Origin: Emergomyces orientalis
Taxonomy: Eukaryota; Ascomycota; Eurotiomycetes; Onygenales; Ajellomycetaceae
Reading direction: 5' to 3'
DNA: 64,000 bases
Assembly: GCA_002110485.1 (NCBI GenBank)
Contig: MOWL01000067.1
Coordinates: forward strand, 3,596,001-3,660,000
Each line of letters starts with the position of its first letter. The first letter of the stretch is position 1. The position numbers and the translations under genes were made by a program. Positions 10,760 through 20,102 of the stretch are shown here, one piece after another. The notes under the pieces were generated by a model. The model made no database searches, was not told where the DNA came from, and worked only from the letters and a program-made list of their open reading frames with translations.

Positions 10760-13051
10760 GGTTATTTCCTCACGGCGGAAAAGTGCCGACAAAAGTGAGG
10801 CAGACATTGATAATGTGAGTGAGAGAAAATATTAAAGAGAAAAGATGCCCAAAAGTAAATAAGTTCTGGAACTGTTAAGGATTGAATGTTGATTGATTGT
10901 GGAAAAAATAAAAAAGACACATCCAAACCGGAGGGAAGGCCATGATATTTATCTACTTGATATCACAAAGAATAGAAACACACATCGTCGCTTGCTACTA
11001 TAAATGGCATAGGTGGAAACTAGTCATGGCCTGTGTGCGTCTGCCATAAATGCAAGGTATCTATTCGTTCTCCTTTCTCCAAAGTTCAGGAGGTATCGAT
11101 GCGCAGTTGAGCATACTCGCAAAATACTAGTACTTGGCTTCAGTCACATCCGTGCGTATCAAAGCGGGACAGCCAATTGGAAACTTTTCTCGAACATCAA
11201 GGGAAAACGTCATGGGCATCGGGATTATTTTGGCCCATTTGGGTTTCGGATGCTGAAGCACTCGCACGTAAGACGGCTTCAGGAATGAGCTCCAAAAACT
11301 AACGCGAATCTGAGCCGCCTGCTGGGTCTAAGCAAGCAGATATTCTCCCAAAAAACGTCGTCAGCATTAGCCCTGCCCCCTGTTATGTAATGCAAGGGTT
11401 AATGCAGCCTTGTCCCGTTGTGGTGAAAAATATGAGAGGCTGAAGGAGCCTTAGGTTACAGTTGAATTAGCTTTTGGTACAGGTGAACCGATCCGAAAAC
11501 GAAACGACATGCATTTTGACAGGCGTCGAAACTGTGCAACAAGACACTGAGCAATCTTTGTATACAGCGCAATCAGCTTACTCAGGAGTGTCTGTCACAA
11601 ACATTTATAGTAGGAATGTTCATACAGCACTTGTAGCGGGGAGAGATTGGGGCCATTATCGGACCTTGAGAAAATATATTTATCGGTTCGGCTCGAAACA
11701 ATGACGTTGAAGAATTGCTGTTGTGAGTGTTGTGGGCTCATGGGCTTTCTTGTTTGTTAGGCAGCAGTTAACCCAAACCAAATTTTCCCGATTAGGTTAT
11801 TTTGAAGCTGGCAGTTGATGAAACTGAAGTGGCTTGGCAAGGCTAGCGAAGCAGCAAACACGAGACGTTATTTTTATCCTGCAACAGCTGCACCACGCAA
11901 TCGGCTTCAGAGCTGTTATTCGGTCGTCTTATTTAGCCACATGGCAGCTTTTGAGGCGTCAAGGCGTGATCTCCGCTCGCCGACCAAGCAGTGACTCCGT
12001 CTGGAACAAAAAGAAGGTTTCTTGCCCTTCAAGAGCAAAAAATTAGAAAAATTAGAAAAAGAGTTGGCAGCGTAGCAAATAAGGACCAGGTTCTTGGAAG
12101 CGAAATGCGTATGTCCGAGCTTTGCCAATTTGATGGCGCTTCCGGAAGAACCCCATTGGAAGTTATTGCCCAGAGGACCCCAAACCAAACAGTGTTAAGC
12201 GATGCCAAGATCCAGCTCACTAACTCCGCTTGCGCACGTAGCGTCAAAGGCTGCCAGAAATTTTGCAGCCTGCTCTGCTGCGGGCACCCCTGAGTCTGCA
12301 AGCCAAGTGAAGGACGGTCGTAACTTTAATTGCACAGGGCGCAATGCTAGAATCTACGGCTATTCTAGCTCATCAACCCGGCTGCACTTGTCAAAAGTGC
12401 TATCGCTTGAAGCCATGTTGAGATCACGTCTGTGGCTGGTGGGCCTGGATTTGAAACCTAATAAGAATACGCCCGTACTCGTTCTTGGGACCGGCAAACA
12501 ACAAATCTCTGTTGGGCGAGACTCGAAGACCCTGTTTTTGGCCGTCGAAAATAGTTATGTAACCGGGGGGACTGTTCATTCTTCAACAGGGATTGTTACT
12601 GTGACATTGTAATGGCTCCTGATTCAGGATGAAAAAGAAATATCGTGACCAGACGTATCCAATTCCGCCAGTCGAGGTCCTAGTATCATCGTTTATCCTG
12701 CCGCTACACAACAGAGATCACTCATATGCAGGGGATTTGACGTGTGGTAGCTGCTTCGCTAATTCAACCAGAGCATTGGAAAACTATTCAGCGGATTTTT
12801 TATTTTATTTTACGGATCAATTTCTTACTTCAGGACTGACTAATAAGGATCGCCTCGTGGTTTACAGACCATCGTATTCGTACTCGCCTTCCCCAGTGAG
12901 CTCTACGACCACCAGCTTGCACACAACTATAAGCAACGACAGTTTGCGCACTCTTAATTCAAGAAATGATACAAGGACAAGGGCCAGGCTCTTTCAAATT
13001 AAGTCCAATCTATTCAAGAATTAAACTCTGAACTGAATCGTCATCAACATC
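10760..13051. other. Intergenic region between RTA1 and GFA genes
   Basis: No supported gene. Open frames at 11834-12612, including one of 136 residues with an ATG at 12202, overlap on both strands and show no known domain, splice pattern or good context. The stretch presumably holds the divergent promoters of the RTA1 and GFA genes. Confidence 0.5.
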
Positions 13052-13726
13052 ATGACTCCTCTTCCTCACGGGCCTTTTACTCTCCATGGCGGCTGCCACT
13101 GCTCTGCTATTCGCTACACAATCTCATTCGCCAAATACGATGACAGGCCTGTTCTGAACCCAAATCATCCGCCAGAGCAACCTGATGTCAAAGCCCCGTT
13201 ATTGTGTTTTGACCACTGCAGTGACTGCCGAAGCGCTTCAGGGGTCCCCGTACAGCTTTGGAACATTTGCCCGCAAAAGTCCATAACTTTTTCATTACTT
13301 CGTCGGCGCGGTGGTGGTTTCTCCGACTCCGTCAGCCAGCCAAGCGGTTCCAGGATTGATATCACCGGCGACCATATCGTTCACCCGAACGAAACGACAA
13401 CGGAAACTTATCTGACCTATTATGCTTCTTCCAAATCAGTATGGCGCACGTTTTGTTCCCGATGTGGGACCAATATATCCTTCGTCGCCTTTGAGGAGGC
13501 GGGGTCAGAGACTCTCATGGATCTGGGGGTAGGGACTCTGGACCACGAAAGCCTTCAGTTGGTAGGGATGCCACAGCGTCATATTTGGTGGGACTCCGGA
13601 ATCAATTGGGTGAAGAGGTTGATGGAGGAGGGGGAAACGGCTGAAACACATAACGCGTTACCCAAGCATTCAGCAGGGAATATTTATGAGATAATCCAGG
13701 AGAGATATCCGAATATTGATAAGTGA
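13052..13726 (+). CDS. GFA/CENP-V domain zinc-binding protein
   Basis: Intronless gene for a 224-residue protein of the GFA family (glutathione-dependent formaldehyde-activating enzyme-like, CENP-V fold). The zinc-binding cysteines are in the family order: Cys15 and Cys17 in GGCHCSAIRY, Cys52/Cys56/Cys59 in CFDHCSDCR, and Cys135/Cys138 in FCSRCGTNISF. The ATG at 13052 gives a complete domain beginning at residue 12, so no upstream exon is needed. Members bind zinc and some react with S-hydroxymethylglutathione, but most fungal paralogues are uncharacterised, so no substrate is claimed. Length is normal for the family. Neighbours offer no functional hint. Confidence 0.9.
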   Translation: MTPLPHGPFTLHGGCHCSAIRYTISFAKYDDRPVLNPNHPPEQPDVKAPLLCFDHCSDCRSASGVPVQLWNICPQKSITFSLLRRRGGGFSDSVSQPSGSRIDITGDHIVHPNETTTETYLTYYASSKSVWRTFCSRCGTNISFVAFEEAGSETLMDLGVGTLDHESLQLVGMPQRHIWWDSGINWVKRLMEEGETAETHNALPKHSAGNIYEIIQERYPNIDK

Positions 13727-15266
13727 ACGCATGATATCATACATCTTCACGAATACCACTTGAACTCGATCCAACGAGAACAGCAAGCCCCCCTAACGAA
13801 CATGTTGAATTCATCCTCCCACCTCTGTCTCCTCCGATACTCAGTGATAGTGGTATCCTTGGTTTCTATCTGTATATACTCACTCACTCGGATGTTGCAT
13901 GCGAATTGCAAACTGAAGATCTTTATTTTGTCAGTATGTGATGCTAAAGTTTGTTTTTGTAGTTGCCTCCAGAGCCCCCAGCGCCCCAATAGTCATAGAA
14001 CTTGGAATAAATCCCTTCCCGTGGGGTACTTTCCAAATCATATCCACCTGATGGCACATAACATCCGCAAGGGCATGGAAATTTCCACCAGTTTCAGACA
14101 TTGTAGATAACAATATGTCAGGTGAGGTAGCTAGAAAATATTTAGGCTCAATTAATGGGAAAGAGACTTGTTCACATACCATCAGCGGCCGACGCTAATT
14201 AACGACAACACAAGAAGATCTTCTGCGGGTGGGAATTATAAGTCGAGATGCTTCTCCGAAAACGAATACGGAACATACGACTGCAAGAACCCTACGATGG
14301 TGTTTTCTCTAGCCCCCAATGAGTTTCACCTAATCTTTAAAGCCCCTATTGAATCCCCCCTTTTATCAACTCCAGTGCCGTCCGTTGCAACCCCATCGTA
14401 CTTTTGTTACCTGACACAGAAAAACAACCCAGTGGAAGATTTATCCCGGCCACTAGCCGTGGGTTCCTCCACTGCACTACCCCTGACTCGCATTCGGGCC
14501 AAGTGGAATCCCTCCCTGCCCCTCAGTTCACACAGCGATACAGAAATATCTGAGAAAGGCACTTTGTCTTGTATTATTCTCTGATTTACTGGAAAGCGCC
14601 CAGCAGCCGCAAATTACGACGAATATTCAAGGAGGATTACCGCTACGGGTACGGGACAACCAACTGAAAATGAGCTCTGGCAGCCTTTTTGGGGACTGAT
14701 ACGTGGCCGCATATTCATGGCATTATACCCCTATACGAGTATCTAAGTCTTCCTACTCAAATATTCCACTACTTGGTCGATTTATTGTTATCATGTCTAA
14801 CTAACTAATAACCATGCAGGAAAGTATCAGTAGGTCTCCCAATGGTCTCCGGGTACCAAATCCTGCAGCCCAATCTCCGTGCCAGAAACTACCATTTACA
14901 GTCAAAATTTGCGAGGGTCCGTCAACTGAACTATTGGATGCCTTCCGCCAGGATAATGAATAGCCACGTCCTGATGACTGCCAATGGATTTCAATCATCT
15001 GGATTGTGAGTTGTTTTGTGATTCATAGAACCACCTAATCAGCCAAAAGTATATGTGACATAGTTGTGATGTCATACCAAAATCGTTTCCAGGTTCACTT
15101 GAGAGGCAACTTTCATAGATGGAAAGACATATAAATTTCCTAGGCCAAAACGGGGCCTTTTATTTGGGCATCTAATCATTTGATATCTTCAGAAAATTCC
15201 GATATAACTCTACTTTTGCTTCTGATAACATTACATATCGTCGTTATTCAACAAAGATAAGGCATC
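13727..15266. other. Intergenic region 3' of the GFA gene
   Basis: No gene that I can support. Short open frames on both strands near 13760-14580 overlap each other and none carries a known motif. The last few hundred bases probably hold the promoter of the small gene at 15267. Confidence 0.45.
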
Positions 15267-15771
15267 ATGTCGGCACCACGCGATTCCGAGTCCATCAACA
15301 CTGTCCAGGGTGAATTCCACCCGACAGCTCCCCGTTCTCCCCCCTTAGAGACTCATGGTGTAAGTATTGTACAATTGGATTCTTAGAGAGAACCCGCCCT
15401 GTAGAGCTTTGCGTTGACAAATGATTCGTATAAACTAGCATAAACCGGGAAAAAAGGTGTCCCCAGCAGACTACGCACCTGAATTTCACGCACAAACATT
15501 ACCAGCTGGTAGCGCTCCTCCAGATAGAACATTTGCTCCGCACACTTCCGGACAGGCAGCAGCCGAAGGAACTCCAGCCATCGAAACACTTGGGGGTGCA
15601 GACTCGCGGGAGCTGAATAGAGGTCTCGGTCAACCCATATGGGGAGAGACTTCTGCGCAACTGCATCACGATGGCCAGGCTCATCGGAAACACCACGGTT
15701 CTGGGTTGGAAGGAGTAGGTGCATCGAGCAGGGAGTACATGGCGGAAGAAAAGGAAATGCAGCAGGGGTGA
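15267..15771 (+). CDS. Small hydrophilic conserved fungal protein, two exons
   Basis: Two-exon gene for a 141-residue protein of unknown function. Exon 1 (15267-15359) runs to a GTAAGT donor. The 79-bp intron ends at a TAG acceptor at 15438. Exon 2 (15439-15771) opens with HKPGKKVSPADYAPEFHAQ, which resembles a block I recall from uncharacterised proteins of many filamentous ascomycetes. Choosing the TAG acceptor keeps this block intact. The protein is rich in Gly, Ala, His, Pro and charged residues, has no Cys, no signal peptide and no hydrophobic segment, and looks intrinsically disordered. Its composition recalls stress-protective hydrophilins, which is only a resemblance. It faces another small disordered protein 640 bp away. 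Confidence 0.75.
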
Positions 15772-16410
15772 GAATTTGAACGGGAGGAGCTCAAAAGGGT
15801 GGATGAATACGAACAGGGGAGCTGGAGACCGACGTGAATGTTGGAATAACCATATCAAAAAGGTGGAAATCCTTTCGATGCCCTTTTTGGCTGTTTGCAG
15901 AATTTGATGATGAGATATTTTTAGAGCCTGCTCATGTAAACTACTACGTCATGTTAACTAGTAGTTTGAAGCTGAATTCATTGTTCAGGTGTCTAAATGA
16001 TCAAGCTTTGAAAACTGATCAGATATCATGAAAGGCGATGGTTAAATAGGGGGTAACATATGAAAAATTCCAGGAGTTAAGCGATGGAAAAAATAAAGGA
16101 AGAAAAAATAAAATTGAACTTCCACTGGTTTCATTCCCCTTCCTTAATATGAGTATACTCTTTCTTAGCTTGGTCCGGACAATTCTAAGTATCCAGCCGC
16201 TCCAGATAAAATTTTAACGCGGCCTTCATATTGAAATAAAACGACGCAGCCATATTTCAACCCCTATGAAAAATGTCTACTTCTCAACATGACAATCTGA
16301 AAAAATATCCACTTAACTACCGAAGGTAAAACATGCGACAAAAATTAATCTACTCGGACAAGCAGGCTATATAACTCCAAGCATCCCAAGATGAATCTAT
16401 ACTGCACCAA
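15772..16410. other. Intergenic region between two convergent small genes
   Basis: AT-rich, no open frame of interest; presumably the 3' UTRs and terminators of the two flanking convergent genes. Confidence 0.5.
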
Positions 16411-16972
16411 TTACTCTTGCGATTGCTTTGACGGCATGCGTCCAGTCGCCGTGCCCTGGTCACCAGGTCTGTTCGCCGGTTCTGTTTTCATGTTATCATC
16501 TGGCCCGCCTTGTCCAAAGAAATCCTTCCCCTTGGTTAAACTATGATAAAAGAACCTAAGCGTAAGCGTCCTTGTACTGTAGTACTTTAAAAGGGGTTGA
16601 AGTAATAATAAGCAAGGAAAACGGAAACCACAAACTCACTGTCCACGGTCATCATGTCGTCCGCCTTCCTCGGGTGGAATTATGCGGATATCACTCCCGC
16701 TTGCCGTGGCACCAGGGCCATACTTCACTTGAGAGCCCGGGAATATGTGCTCTACATTAGCATCGACACCAGACTCTGCCGCTAATTGGGAAGAGTTAGC
16801 ATGGTGGGCTCTTGGAGGTTTGGATTTTTTATATGATTTTCTATCCAGTTCCTCGCCACGAGCACCAAATCGAAACTTCGGGCATACTTGTATCACTCAT
16901 AGCTTGAGCCTTCCCAGTCTTCGCTTGGTAGGTGTTCAGATCTCTTTCGGCTTGATACGCTTCTCGGGACAT
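16411..16972 (-). CDS. Small hydrophilic conserved fungal protein, three exons
   Basis: A 118-residue protein reassembled from three short exons. Exon 1 (16972-16888) begins MSREAYQAERDLNTYQAKTG, a start I recognise from uncharacterised filamentous-fungal proteins. Intron 1 (16887-16782) has a GTATGC donor, a TGCTAAC branch and an AATTAG acceptor. Exon 2 (16781-16640) carries ESGVDANVEHIFPGSQVKYG. Intron 2 (16639-16541) has GTGAGT and an ATCATAG acceptor. Exon 3 (16540-16411) ends in KDFFGQGGPDDNMK and a polar tail. Phases agree at all junctions (1/2, 2/1). There are no Cys, no membrane segment and no signal peptide, and it is probably disordered. The open frame across intron 1 reads FGARGEELDRKS, so retained-intron isoforms are conceivable. 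Function unknown. Confidence 0.78.
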
Positions 16973-17575
16973 TTTTGTTGCCGCCAGAGTTCAACTCATC
17001 GATACTATGTAAATGATTGCGTTCGCTTCGAGAGGTTTTGAAATGAATATATTACTTTTAAAAATTTATAACCTCAAGCTTTTTGTACTTGCTACCTTTC
17101 AAAGGCATGGCATGTACTATGATATCATAGGCTACTTACTATCCAAGTTTCAACTGGTAGCATTCATAGTAATGTGGATGTCTACCCAGGTACCTGGAAT
17201 AACGCCTCAAGGAATGATGGAAATTATACATCATTACCCAGTCATAGAAACCGATACTATCTGTATGATTAATTTACCTTTTTATTACTCCCACTATGTC
17301 CGAACTTGATGCAACTTATTCAGTTTGCTTGCTAGTTTTCAGAACGGATCTACTCAACCCAATAAAACTAGAAGCGCATCCGCCAAAACATCAACATACA
17401 GTTCTTGCGCCAGCAAGACTAGAGTTAGCTTAAAGAAAACTTCCCTAAGCAATTAAAACCTCCAGCGAATATCCCCTGGAGAGTTGCTGATAAATATTAG
17501 TCAACCATTGCACAGTCGGTGATTTATGTCATCCTCTGTCTTTGGCTGATCCTATAACTCCCCTCTCAAGCGCTA

Positions 17576-17675
17576 CAGTGCTTCGCCGTAAGTTTGAATG
17601 TTTTTCGCGCCAAATTGGCCTAGTGTACGGTCAAACTGACTTGCGAAAATGTTTTAAACTTATGGTTAGGCACTG
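17576..17675. mobile_element. MITE-like inverted-repeat element, copy A
   Basis: A 100-bp element with imperfect terminal inverted repeats: it opens CAGTGC..TAAGTTT..TTTTCGC and closes with the reverse complement (GCGAAAA..AAACTTA..GCACTG). Its core, GGCCTAGT then GTCAAACTGACTTG, is shared with a second element at 58970-59078. The left flank is TA; the right flank is TG instead of TA, so one duplicated base may have changed. Size, ends and TA target suggest a non-autonomous Tc1/mariner (pogo/Fot-like) derivative. No coding capacity. Confidence 0.6.
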
Positions 17676-18234
17676 TGTATCTTGAAATCCTCGGGCTTAA
17701 CTTGAGGGTAGACCTTAGAATGTGAGGAAATGTATGGCCATCTTCAGGGGTATCTATAGGCAGCGAAGGTGAAACCTTTTCATCTTGCATAGTCCTCAAA
17801 ATTGGAACATAAGCAGTTTTGTCACACGGAAGACGTTGCTGAAGTGTTTCTCCGATCTGCTAGTGGGAGAAGTTAGGGCTGCTGGAAGCGCTAACTGTTT
17901 TCAGTTTCCTACGGACAGTTAATAATTTCCATATGTGATTACTTACCAGCAACGATGTGACTGGGAACATTCTACACAATAACGCAAGGTTGAACTGCCA
18001 TTGGACTCGATGAAAGGTTTTGCTTATACCACCATGAGCTGGGAGGTAGCGGCAAGTGTCAAGAATACACTTCTCATTCTTATTCAAATTTTCCTTTGAG
18101 AAATATCGTTCTTTTCATGATGTTATTGACATCATGGCCGGCTGCGGAGCTGAAACACAAGCTGTATGCCCGTGTTTGAACATTAATCCAAGTCTGATGT
18201 TGTCAGACTGGCTGCAGTTTAGCTATTTGTTTTA

Positions 18235-18242
18235 TGACGTCA
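18235..18242 (+). promoter_or_regulatory. CRE/ATF-type palindrome TGACGTCA
   Basis: A perfect 8-bp palindrome matching the consensus of CREB/ATF bZIP factors (fungal Atf1/AtfA class) lies 168 bp upstream of the ATG at 18410. Position favours a role in that gene; this is inference. Confidence 0.4.
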
Positions 18243-18409
18243 CTGATCTGTGAGCTTAAATACACCTGTCGACCCTCCTCACCCTGTATCCATTTTGAAA
18301 CTATCGCCGTGATTGAATTGATCGAAGGTCCGCAACTCCTACCCAATTGGCCGAATTACTCACCTTTATATCGTTGGTGTAAACCGAAAAATAAGGATCC
18401 AGTGACAAA

Positions 18410-19039
18410 ATGCCCGATTCGCTCGCAGCATTCCGCGGCACGACCCGCCAGGAGCTTGCCGATCTGGCGCGGGAACACCTGAAGCATAACCTGCAGCCAT
18501 CTGACCGTGATACGCTGAAGTCCGCTGCATCAAAGCTTTCCACATGCACTACCCTCGGATCCCTCACTGGCATCGGGCTGGGAGTGTACCTGGCAATACG
18601 GACCCGGCGAATGAGGATGGATATGTTTCATGCATTCCGGGTTGCGGAGAAACCCACGCATGTGCAGTTTGCAAGCGGCAGGCAAGGTAGGAATGGAAAT
18701 AATCTTACATGGGGAAGTATTTGACAGGTTTTGCTAACAATTCCTTCGTATCTATTTCAAAAAGAGCCGGTTCCTGACCTGAGCCCTTTGCTCCGACCCA
18801 CTACGCTGGGTGACATGGCGATGTTCGGGCTTTTCGCTGCGGGGGGTTTATTTATAGGCGGAGAAACGGGGCTCATCACTGGCGTTTATTCCGCCCGGAG
18901 AACAATAGGGAAGAACCCTGAATCAAAGTCTCGGATCGAACGTGCCTTTGCGAAACTGAGGGCAGACGTTCTTCGGCGGCAGGCGGATAAGCTTGATGGC
19001 GGGCAGTCGGTTACCGAAAAGGTGGCGGAAATATTCTAA
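18410..19039 (+). CDS. Conserved fungal membrane-associated protein of unknown function, two exons
   Basis: Encodes 183 residues. Exon 1 (18410-18686) starts at an ATG with A at -3 and contains a hydrophobic segment around TTLGSLTGIGLGVYLAI, followed by basic residues. The intron (18687-18764, 78 bp) has a GTAGGA donor, a TTGCTAAC branch at 18731-18738 and an AAAAAG acceptor. Exon 2 (18765-19039) holds a second glycine-rich hydrophobic segment (GLFAAGGLFIGGETG) and a basic, helical C-terminus. The two Gly-rich helices suggest a small two-pass membrane protein; an organelle location is possible but not shown. I recognise the layout from conserved hypothetical proteins of filamentous ascomycetes and know no assigned function. 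A CRE palindrome lies upstream. Confidence 0.82.
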
Positions 19040-20102
19040 AGTATTTTAATAACGGCTTTCTTTGGCAGGTTATATGGTGTCACCAGGGCTTATTATTTGC
19101 CTTTTTCTTTTTTCTTCTTTTTCTGGAATCCTTCGCTCAAAATTTGTATTTTAATGATTTCTCCTCCTTGCCGTTCCATCCAATAGCGCTCATCCATGCA
19201 CGTTTCCCTGAAATGTTGCTAGAATCACTTCCGGCTCCACGTGACCCCACCCGGCCTATCCATGGCCGCTCCGATGATCCTGTGGCTGAAGTGGGGGGCG
19301 CTTTTTTCGAAGATTCGAGGGTGAGATATTATTACTGATAGACCCTGAGACAGTTTGCCTAAGAATCTTGCTGTAGAACGACCCAACTTCCCGGTTATCC
19401 CGCACTTGTTGGGCCAGGCGCGGAAGAACTGGTGGCTTGCTATTTTTGCCTGTTTGCGAGGCAAATTATGTCCTTGGGATCATAAGACGCCGTCATGATG
19501 CATTTTTTCTTTTTCTAATTCTCCGCTCGCCGCAGAGAAGAGAGCTGCCCTTATTGCCCCTACCGCTTAAAGAAAACTGGTATAAAACCTCAATCACAAC
19601 CCTCCGCCTTTGGAATGTAGTAAGAGATGTTTCATGGGAGAAATCTTTGGCTCTGAAACAAACAAATCAACTTTCGTCCCCCCGTAATAATATAACTACC
19701 CACCTCTGTAGGTGCCCGACAAAATTGGTAAGGCATGCGGAAATAATAAGCTTCCTTATTAATTGGTTGTTCCGTAATTTGGTATCCCTCCACATTTCCG
19801 GGCGGATCTTCGTCATAACCCGCCATTTTTGCTATACTTATCCTTTTCAAGGGTCAATTCGAAGTACAAACAGGTTGTCAATGTAACATTCGAAGTTCCG
19901 AGCCGCTCCCATCGCATCCTGAAGTTGAGGCGGACTGAATGAGTGCGGTATACACCCTTGGTCAAACCTTCTTCCGAAGTTTCGCCTTCCCGATGAGAGC
20001 GCACCCCTCGACGAAGAGCGTTTCTTTCCTATTACTTGAGTCGATGTTTTTCGACCATATAGCCTTTCTGCCCCCATTATCGGCTCTGGTCGCAGTTGCA
20101 CA
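19040..20102. other. Intergenic region upstream of the SYLF gene
   Basis: No gene supported. It carries a CACGTGAC site at 19238-19245; the rest is unremarkable promoter-like sequence. Confidence 0.5.

Larger units (their letters stand above)
16973..18409. other. Intergenic region with a MITE-like repeat and a CRE site
   Basis: No gene seen. It contains the 100-bp inverted-repeat element at 17576-17675 and a TGACGTCA palindrome at 18235-18242. The flanking genes are divergent, so both promoters should lie here. Confidence 0.55.

Noticed and set aside
12202..12612. 136-codon plus-strand frame with an ATG
   Set aside because: No domain, composition unlike neighbouring coding exons, and overlapping frames on the other strand; could be revisited with transcript data.
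13931..14182. Minus-strand frames near the GFA gene, including one ending in a Gly-rich GAGGSGGNYKNKL
   Set aside because: The Gly-rich reading is in a different frame from the ATG frame and needs an unsupported splice; too short to call.
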